Position numbers and translations under genes: made by a program | NCBI GenBank assembly: GCA_907163375.1 | Contig: CAJQUW010007739.1 | Span: 57,016 to 121,015, forward strand | Source: Prostheceraeus crozeri | Lineage: Eukaryota > Platyhelminthes > Polycladida > Euryleptidae | Direction of reading: 5' to 3' | Length of the DNA stretch: 64,000 nt | Part shown: positions 55,986 to 64,000 of the stretch, one piece after another | Layout of the letters: each line of letters opens with the position of its first letter | How positions within the stretch are numbered: the first letter of the stretch is position 1 | The notes under the pieces: model-generated | Database searches by the model: none | The model's input: the letters and a program-made list of their open reading frames with translations, nothing else | Told to the model about the DNA's origin: nothing

Positions 55986-57774
55986 TTCTGACTTGTTTGA
56001 GAAATTATCTCCCAAATGACTGGTCAATTAGGGATGCACAGAGCGGTTAATAAGAAAATGGATCACTGTCCTATTTTTTTAGATTGATGTATTTTTAACT
56101 TACAGTATAATAGGCAAGCGGCATCAGTGAGAAGCAATGTTTAAGCATGTGATTGTTAACGATTCATAATAATTCCTTATGTTTAATAACTCAATGTAAG
56201 TGCTATGTAGATATTGTGAAATAAATTGACGAAAAGTGTAAATAACAAAATGAATTAATGACATAGTCCTTAATCTAATATTTTGTTATCCTATCTGGGG
56301 TCTGACTTATTCAAAGATAGAAAGGACGAAAAACCGCTGTCCTGATGGTTATTACATCACTGATTTGCCTCGGAATTAATTGTCTCAAATCATCGATAAT
56401 ATGCTGATCAATCTTTCGTAGACGATTCAAATTTGCTTGCTAGATTTACCAAAATTCTCAATCGGTCGTCACTATCTTTCATGCCTCCGGATGCCTTCGC
56501 CACCAGAGCGAAATCCAAGGTTTTCAAAATACCCCAACGCTATACTCGTATTGTCTATTCCTAAGATGAAGATCCTATCAAGTTTAACCATCCTGTATAT
56601 GTCAAGATGCATCATCGTCGCATCATGGCTCTTAATCATGATGTATTATGGTTAAATTGGAAACGTGAAGTAGAGCAACAGTCTAGTGAGGACTATCATA
56701 CAAAAGTGATGACAGTGAGTGATATAATATCATACAAAGAAGATAATAGTATTGGTGAACGGATCGATAAATACTTCCCATTTTCCACTTTCACGAAATA
56801 TCATCAGCCTATTGTCGTCTAGAACAATCCAACTAAATGTTGCATTTCCGTTTCGCTCGGGACATAGCATGTGGTCCAGCTTAAAGAGATCCGAAAGATT
56901 CAGCAATTCTATTTACACAGCCCATTCCTTCGACTGATATCTCAAAAGAATCTAAGGGCTCTCAGTTGTTGGTGATTATCGGCAAGTTAAGAAAAGTTGC
57001 CTTCCGTTGGCCGCGGCCCTTCAAAATTGAGATCGTCCTGACGCTGTTCGAAATGTTGTGAATGCATGGTATAATAATTCGGCTATTTTGCTATTTTGTG
57101 TGGTTATCTTGACTGTCACATATTCTGTATTTCGATAACACATGCGAGATCATGGAGTATCAGAGTGCATCATAGAGTGATCAGATCTTGTGTCATCCAG
57201 ACCGGCATGCCTGCTACTGCTTGAGAAAGCGAAAAATTGAGCGCCTCCGATTTCCTATCCTGTAAAGATGTTCGATGAAGTGTGTTCAATGTGTGACAAA
57301 ATTGTGAACAAAAATGACGATGCGAGCAAGTAAATGATCTTTATCATCCTAAAAGGATGAACAGGCGTTGGCAAAATGCTGAATTCATTGAATGCAGTAA
57401 TTGTTATATTCAAAACATTTGAATTTAAATTTGATCAAAATTTTTTTGTAAACTGAAGATGAGCGTCGGTTCGGGTTTTATGATTCTTGAAACCCGACTC
57501 GAACTGAAAACCAAACCGAATCCGAGATCGGGTTGGGTTCAGAAAATTTACCCGATCCGATCAGATTAGATCCGAAAATGATATTAAGATGATACTCGTT
57601 TGACCTGAAAGTGATTGTTTTGCGGGAATGCAGGCATTTTCAACTGCATTATTGCCTCATTCTAGGTTCAAATCGATGTAGACCTATATAAATAAGCAAC
57701 GTAGGCAGTCTTCAGGAAGGGTCATCAGCCACATTTAATGGGTAAACAATGCACCGACTTATTCGCAGACGTGT
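55986..57774. other. Intergenic DNA, no gene recognised
   Basis: Short frames at 56437-56937 without family motifs. At 57470-57560 there is a gggttcgggt/cgaaccc-type repetitive stretch common in transposon remnants. Confidence 0.35.
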
Positions 57775-58250
57775 GTCAATTGCTGATAAAATTTAATTGA
57801 TTGCAATTACAAATTACTTATAAATGCAATTGATTACAATTACAAATTACTCTGTTTTTCTTCAATTGCTTTACAATTGCTTAAGATAACTGCCGGTTCT
57901 TAATTCAGGTTTTGACAATAAGTTTCGTCTTAACTTTCTGTAAAAAAAGTTGTTGCTATGCGTGACACGCATTTTACACATCTAAGTTTACTATCACAAT
58001 GTCGCTTTATTAGCAGTTACTGTAGCGCATTATCGACGAGGAAAACAAAGTACTATATATTGCATGCTAAATAAACAGTGCTGACTGCAAAGTAATTGCA
58101 TCTACTTTTCAATTACATGGGTACAACTTCAATTGATTACAATTGCAAATTACTCATCAGGGAATGTAATTGAGTACAATTACTAATTACAGTAGTTCTA
58201 ATTTTAATTACGCAATTGTAATTGCAATTAGCACAACTGCTAATTCGATG
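57775..58250. repeat. AT-rich repeat zone built on caattgattacaattac
   Basis: Variants of aattgattacaattacaaat recur at about 57800, 57825, 58130, 58165 and 58200, some inverted. It may be an old hAT-type MITE, but clear ends or target duplication are not found. Confidence 0.4.
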
Positions 58251-58800
58251 CAATATAAATGATGACAAAACCGTAAAGATTTAGAAAAATTTCAAGAAAA
58301 TATTCAATGAAATTACTATGAAATAATTAACACGCATGCCATATTTAGGATTGTAGGCGTTTGATAATATATTTTTTGTTGTAGGCCAATTGACTAAGTG
58401 CATACAATGGATAGATATGTTTATGGTTTATCACTACAGTGAAATATCATTTTAATTTCATTTCGATATTAAATTAGGTTAGCATGACACATTTTATGAG
58501 ATTAGAGATTTACATCATAGGAGAGTGAACAAGTACGAAATCATATTGTATGATGTATAGGGTGTCCAGTTTACGACGCTCGGATTTGATATGATGGTAC
58601 AACTCGCTATAATGTATGGATTCCTTCAATTCGACAACAGACATGTCTGTCAAGATCTGCAATTTCTTTTTTTGTGACTTTTCTACCAAGAATTTGATGC
58701 AAAGCATGTCGTTTCATGAGTTTTACTCACTCTGGTTTCATATAGCAAGAGACACGACTGCGTCAGCTGTCGTTGGGTAGATTGAGCCAAGGTTGACGAG

Positions 58801-59661
58801 ATGAATTCCTACACGAAAGATCAACGAAGTTTGATGGTGAAAACGTTTTACAAATGCGGGGGATATACCCTCCAGGGAATATTATGCAGAAGAAACGTCC
58901 CGAATCAGACAACAACTCGGCGACTGATCAAGAAGTCTGAGGAATCCGGATCAGTCATGGATATCAAATCTCCGTTCACGTCGTCGCTCACAACAATTGG
59001 GGATGTCAAGAAGCACATTGCATACACTTCTGAAGAAAAATTTGCATTTGCACCCTTTTAAAGTTCAAGTCGCACAAAAACTGGAAGTGGGAAATCACTC
59101 CACCCGTGAACAGTTTACCAATCAGGTCCTTCAAAATCAAGAATTGGATCCAATGTTAGCAAGGAAAATTTTATTCACTGATGGAGCTCGTTTTCACATC
59201 GATCGGTTCGTTAGCAAGCAATATTACTGTACTTGGGATGCAAGTAATCCCCAAATGATTAAAGAAAAGTCACTACGTACACTCATGAAGATGCACTGTC
59301 TGGTGTGGCATTTAGGCTGGTGATGTGATCGGATCGCATTTTTTTGAGGATGGTGATGGAAATGCTCACTGTAATGCTGAATATGCTGTAATGCTCAATG
59401 TATGCTATGAATATCGGAGCACGATAACTCATTTCCTTCGGCCAGAATTTGGATGCTTTAGATGTTGATGATCTCGAGTTTCAACAAAATGGAGAAACTT
59501 GTTACAGAGCTCGTGAGACAACTCAGTTGCTTCAACAGAAATTTCCAGGACGCCTGATCTCAAACAATAGAGATCTTTATTGGCCACCACGATCATGCGA
59601 TTTATTCCCATGTGAAATAAATTTCGACTTTTGCCAAAAAGTGTTTGATAACTTTTTGTAA
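58801..59661 (+). pseudogene. Degenerate mariner-type transposase
   Basis: Frames in order: MNSYTKDQRSLMVKTFYKCG and a helix-turn-helix (58801-59061); MSRSTLHTLLKK and LARKILFTDGARFHID (58997-59323), the first catalytic Asp region; then LEFQQNGETCYRARETTQLL, FPGRLISN and WPPRSCDLFPCEINF (59449-59661). The second catalytic Asp of the QDG motif is Asn here. Shifts and stops make it a fossil. It is related to the fragment at 47838-48442. Confidence 0.65.
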
Positions 59662-60038
59662 ATAGTTCGACTTTGTCAGGAATATCACATGAGCATTTAA
59701 AGGATATTGCTTTTCTTAGCTAATAAGACGAAGTTTTGGATCAAACTGAGAATTTTTAGGACTCATTACTGTTCAACACTTGGATTTATCACTCTTACAT
59801 CTTAAGCTCTTTTAACGAAGTATTATTATGGAGGATCTTTGTGTAGATGTTTTTGCAAATTAGTTATAGGAAATGAAATTGCAGATCTTCGTAGTTGCTC
59901 AAAAGAAAAAAATTAAGATGATAGGATAGGAAGTGCTTTTTTCAAATCAATAAAAATCAATGAATTTCATAAGGTCTACATAGAATTATGGAAATAGATT
60001 AAAAGATTCATTGAACGAACAACAAATTTCTGAAATGA
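59662..60038. other. Spacer without gene
   Basis: AT-rich, no frame of note. Confidence 0.35.
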
Positions 60039-61310
60039 TCATAGATTAGAACTTCGATTATGTAGTTCTGTACAAAATGGTATGAACGATGACTGACGGC
60101 TTAAAGTGCGAGAATAGAGCACAACCAGCTTTTGGCGATGTCGAGATCTGGTAAATGTAGGAGGGACTAAATGAAACAAGAGATTATTCGATTTCTGAAT
60201 ACCATGAAAGGTCTTTAAGGCAGTGACATTTCTTCTGATGTAAATTGGTGTAAATTTCTCACAGTTACGATCCATTCCACAGATAATGCGGTGGGACCGG
60301 CGACGAACTTCTTCCATTTTTTCCGAGCACTTTTTGTTGATACCGACTAATAAAGGTGAACTGAGTTGAAAAAACTGTGGCATTATAAATCATGACAGGC
60401 TCAGGTTTTGTCAAATAATTTTTCAAACGCTTGATTACATGAAGTCGCTGACGAGCTTTTTTACACAAATAATTCACAAAAGTGTCCCATGTGAGATCTA
60501 CGTTGTAAAAAACACCTAGAACATTTAAGTGATCGACAAAATCAACATTCAAAGGAGAAAACATCACTGTCTTTCGTTTGATGAATAAACATTTTGTTTT
60601 TTCACTATTCAAAGATAGTCCATGAGTCTTACACCAATTATTTACATTATCAATTTCATGTTTGACAAAACTCTCAACATTCTCCGACAAAATTGGTAAC
60701 ACTATCACAACATCGTCTGCATATTTAAAAATTAGGTTGTAGAAATGAAAAGGGACAAGTGAGTTCATGTGAATGCCGAACAGAAAAGGTGAAAGTTTGC
60801 CTCCTTGAGGCACACCAGATGTAACTGGTACGGTGAAACTTACACAATTCATAAGTTTGACACGTTGTGTTCTATGCTGCAAGAAGCTACAGCACCAGTG
60901 AATGAAGTTTGATGGTAAATCAACTTCAATGAGGGATTTTATCAGGTCCAAGTAATTGAGTTTGTCAAATGCTTTCGCCATGTCAAACGATATCACAACA
61001 ACACCAATGTTATCAAGATTGTCCATCGTAGATGTAATATAATCATGTATCTTTATATTGGCATGAACAGTGGAGTAACCAGGACGAAACCCAAACTGAT
61101 TGTCGCCGTATGCATGAATCATCAGAGGTTTTAAAGAGTCCATCACATATTCCTCAAGAACCTTTGAGAACACGGGAAGAACTGAAATGGGTCTAATGTC
61201 GTTTACAGATGGATTTTTAACCTTCGGCAGCGGTGTTACCTTGGCTAACTTCCATTGGATCGGAAAGGTGGACTCTCTATGGACAGCGCAATAATATGAG
61301 TGAGGGGCCT
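60039..61310 (-). pseudogene. Non-LTR retrotransposon reverse transcriptase (CR1/Jockey-like), 5' truncated
   Basis: The minus-strand frame opens near 61310 without a start: WKLAKVTPLPKVKN, RPISVLPVFSKVLEEYV, NQFGFRPGYSTVH, SFDMAKAFDKLNY, SGVPQGGKLSPFLF and KYADDVVIV (catalytic box). The thumb reads LGVFYNVDLTWDTF. A frameshift near 60360 leads to the C-terminal segment 60383-60039 (RRRSHRIICGMDRN). Endonuclease and ORF1 are absent. 3' terminus not identified. Confidence 0.8.
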
Positions 61311-61602
61311 AGACAGCTTTTTGTAACCAATTAATGAGTGTCGGAACTTGAAAAGACATGAATTATTAAACCAAGTAGCTATTCAAGCACCTCTTTTAAG
61401 TTTTACCAGGGTTCGCTGTTTCTTCCAATTGGTGGGGTTTTCCATGGAAAAACCGGTTTCTCTATCTTGGAAGAAACTACTTCTTGGTTTAAATTTTGGA
61501 AGAAATCCAGAAAAGTTATAGGAGCTAGCATGAAGGTGTTTTGCTTCATTATAATTGCACTAATAATCAAATTTCATTTAATAGAACATTATTTTATATG
61601 TT
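61311..61602. other. Spacer with a small hairpin
   Basis: ttaaaccaagtagct and agaaactacttcttggttt (about 61365-61495) form an imperfect inverted repeat around ccaattggtggg. Otherwise nothing. Confidence 0.3.
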
Positions 61603-61618
61603 CATCTATGAATGGCCT

Positions 61619-63673
61619 ATGAGATGCATGAATCTATGATGAATCTATGAGACAACAGAAAGCTTCAGGCGCCTCACGTTGAGGAGTATAGAGGATGCAG
61701 TTAATTGGGAAGAGGTGACAAATATCCTAAGGAGTTGTGGGTAAGAGATCTGTAGAGTGACCCGCGGTGGAACCTTTCGTAACTTAGAGTCCTGGTGGTG
61801 GACGTACGAGGTCCAAGGTGCCTTGAAAGCCAAGAAGGTTAGCTTCAAAAATGGAAAACCTCCAACCTTGATGCGGATAGAGAAAGTTACAAACTGGCCA
61901 AGAAGCACGCCAAAAAGACGGTAGCCAAAGCAAAGAGAGAGGCATGGAAAGGAATGTATGAGAAATTGGAGTCGAAAGAGGGAGAATAGCTGATTTTCAA
62001 GATAGCGAAGTCCAGAAGCCAGAAATGCAAAGATAAGATCGAAGGTTTCTTTATGAGAGACTCTGAAGGTACAATTCAAACGACCAGCGATAGTAACAAA
62101 GCGATATGGAGGGATTATTTCTGTGAATTGCTGAATGAAGAAAGACCACATAATGAAATTACCACAGAACTGGCAGTGAATGGTCCGATCGCTGAAATTA
62201 CCCAGGATGAAGTCCAGAAAGAACTGAGCAAAATGAAAGGCAGGCGCAGTTGCGGACCCGACGACATACCCATAGAAGCTATTAAAGTGCTAGAAGAGAA
62301 AGGAGTACACTTGTGCCTGCATCATTTCAACGAGATCATCCAAAGCCATCAACAATTGCCGGCGGTGTGGAGAGAGAGCATTTTAACACTTATCTAAAAA
62401 CAAAGGTGATCATAGAGTTTGTAGCAATTATCGAGGCATCAAACTGCTCTGCCACAGCTTCAAACTCCTAGAGCGAATAATTAATAAGAGGTTGAGAGTG
62501 TGCACAAATGTACGAAACAACCACTTTGGATTCCGACCTGGATATAGCACCACAGATCCCTTGTTTGTAATGCGTACGGTTATGGAGAACCTGAGAGAGG
62601 GAAACGAGCCTTTCAGGGCAGTTTTCGTGGATTTAGAAAAAGCGTACGACTCTGTTCCTCGAGCATTGTTGTTCAACTGTTTGAGAAGGAAAGGAGTGCC
62701 GGAGGTGTATGTAACTCTGATTCGGGAAATGTATCGAGAAACCCTAACAATTGTGAAAACCAAGCATGGCTGCACTCCACCTTTTGAGGTCACTGTTGGG
62801 CTGCACAAGGGATCGGCGTTGAGTCCATATCTCTTCCTACTGGTCTTGGATGTGATGACTGGGCATCTGGAGAGCAGTCCCCTAAAAGAAATGCTCTACG
62901 CTGACGATCTGGTGATTTGTGGGGATTCTAAAACAATGGTAGAAAGCAGGCTAGAGTTGTGGCGCAATGCCCTGGAAAGTAATGGTCTCAGAATTAGCAG
63001 AAGTAAGAGTGAATACCTCTCCACCGCTGCGAACGATGAAGAAATCCAAATGGATGGAACCTCGCTCCCATCAGTTAAGAAGTTCAAGTATCTTGGTTCA
63101 CTCTTAGACGTAACATCATCTTGCGAGCAGGACATCAAAACCGCATACAAACAGGATGGAAAAGTTGGAGACAAGTGACAGGAGTTATCTACGACAAAGG
63201 AGTTCCTCTCAAGCTAAAATCAAAGATCTACCAGGCTATGATACGACCGGCAATGACCTATGGAGGAGAGTGTTGGGCACCAAGGAAGAAAGATACGCAA
63301 AGGCTGATGGTGACGGAGATGAAGATGCTCAGGCGATGTCAAGGTTTAACCCTCCGGGACCGAGTTAAGAATGAAGAGATTCGACGCAAGAGGAGGATCC
63401 CATCCATCGATAGATTCATGGAGTACAAGCGGCTTGCATGGTACGGATACGTCAGAAGAAGACTGGACGATCATATAACCCAAACAACACTGCACCAACC
63501 GATATCTGGCAGACGAAGAAGAGGTCGTCCACCCCTATCATGGAAAAGGGTCATAGAAAAAGATCTGGAGAGAAAAGGCATAACCCATAATCTGGCCCTC
63601 AATCGAGTAAAATGGAAGAGGTCGATAAGGCCCACCCTGGAGGAATTTGGGATTGGTGGCCGGTAAAGGTGAG
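61619..63673 (+). mobile_element. 5'-truncated RTE-like LINE with 16 bp target duplication
   Basis: The direct repeat catctatgaatggcct flanks the copy at 61603-61618 and 63674-63689. The reverse transcriptase stop codon is only about 8 bp before the right repeat, so the 3' UTR is nearly absent, as in RTE-type LINEs. The 5' junction carries short repeats of atgaatctatga. Endonuclease is missing because of truncation. Confidence 0.8.
61780..63666 (+). pseudogene. RTE-like reverse transcriptase, broken
   Basis: Plus-strand pieces: a linker (WWWTYEVQGALKAKK, then SYKLAKKHAKKTVAKAKREA) with a frameshift near 61850 and a TAG around 61987; then IWRDYFCELLNEERP and GRRSCGPDDIPIEA; a frameshift near 62395; then SNYRGIKLL, NNHFGFRPGYSTTDPLF, VDLEKAYDSVPR, GLHKGSALSPYLF and EMLYADDLVICGD (catalytic box); a frameshift near 63140; then LKSKIYQAMIRPAMTYGGEC and RLAWYGYVRRRL, ending at 63666. 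The final block is the usual C-terminus of RTE-like elements. Confidence 0.85.
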
Positions 63674-63689
63674 CATCTATGAATGGCCT

Positions 63690-64000
63690 CTCGAAAAACG
63701 AGTTTGAGGCTCTGTAACTTTTATAACTTCTATCGCTAAATAGGATTTTCTACAGCATTAATGACCATCAACATCTCATCATAAACGCTCTTCACTGGAT
63801 GCGGGCGGTGCTCATACCGGATCCGGATCTTGACCCGGTGCAATCTCTGCCCCAAAATCATCATACATATACCGCAAATTGTATCTTAATTAGTTGGTTT
63901 GAAATTATGACAATCTCCAGAATAACAGTGAGTATATTGTTTGCAAAATGACATTTAACAACCTATGTGCTTCTTCGAAGTGAGAAATTGACATTAGATG
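63690..64000. other. Right edge of the window, no gene
   Basis: No ORF or repeat recognised; contains the palindromic text ccggatccgg near 63818. Confidence 0.35.

Noticed and set aside
56437-56937. Overlapping plus-strand frames as a possible gene
   Set aside because: Three short frames in different phases, no motifs and no splice signals; not enough support.

Overview
This is an AT-rich stretch of animal nuclear DNA, most likely from an invertebrate. It has spliced genes with short GT-AG introns (about 60-70 bp where I can place both ends), a C-type lectin with a PAN/apple-like domain, and a dense, nested load of transposons. I cannot name the species. There is no bacterial operon structure, rRNA or CRISPR.

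Layout. 1-2.3 kb: two minus-strand genes of unknown function, one running off the left edge and one coding a zinc-binding plus coiled-coil protein; each has a TATA-like box upstream. 2.5-3.56 kb and 20.46-21.47 kb: ~290 bp satellite repeats in direct orientation. Between them lies a decayed but nearly complete Polinton/Maverick (virus-like transposon): protein-primed DNA polymerase B, two paralogous structural-type genes (one interrupted by a P-element-type insertion), adenain-like protease, double-jelly-roll capsid-type protein, a basic core-like protein, chromodomain integrase, packaging ATPase, a small basic/hydrophobic virion-type protein, two RING-type zinc proteins, a DEDDh exonuclease-like gene, a stand-alone copy of the polymerase N-terminal domain, and a spliced gene with its own TATA box.

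The most unusual part is 11.4-12.8 kb: two tandem PC4/p15-like genes followed by a gene with both repeats of the TATA-box binding protein (TBP) fold. With TATA boxes visible near some genes, this suggests that the Polinton lineage carried its own transcription-initiation factors. Most Polinton genes carry one to three lesions, so this copy is a recent fossil.

21.6-30.8 kb: a piggyBac C-terminal fragment, an antisense two-ORF non-LTR retrotransposon split by a 212 bp palindrome, and a complete-length P-type element (26359-30847) with THAP domain, introns, terminal inverted repeats and 8 bp target duplication. 31-50 kb: hAT-like non-autonomous elements, foldback elements, LINE and transposase remnants, nested elements at 42.8-48.9 kb, and a nearly intact Tc1-type transposon (49014-50429). 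51.2-55.5 kb: the lectin gene, a 782 bp foldback, and two exons of an unidentified host gene. 56-64 kb: AT-rich repeats, a degenerate mariner-type transposase, a LINE reverse transcriptase fragment, and a 5'-truncated RTE-like LINE bounded by 16 bp target duplications.
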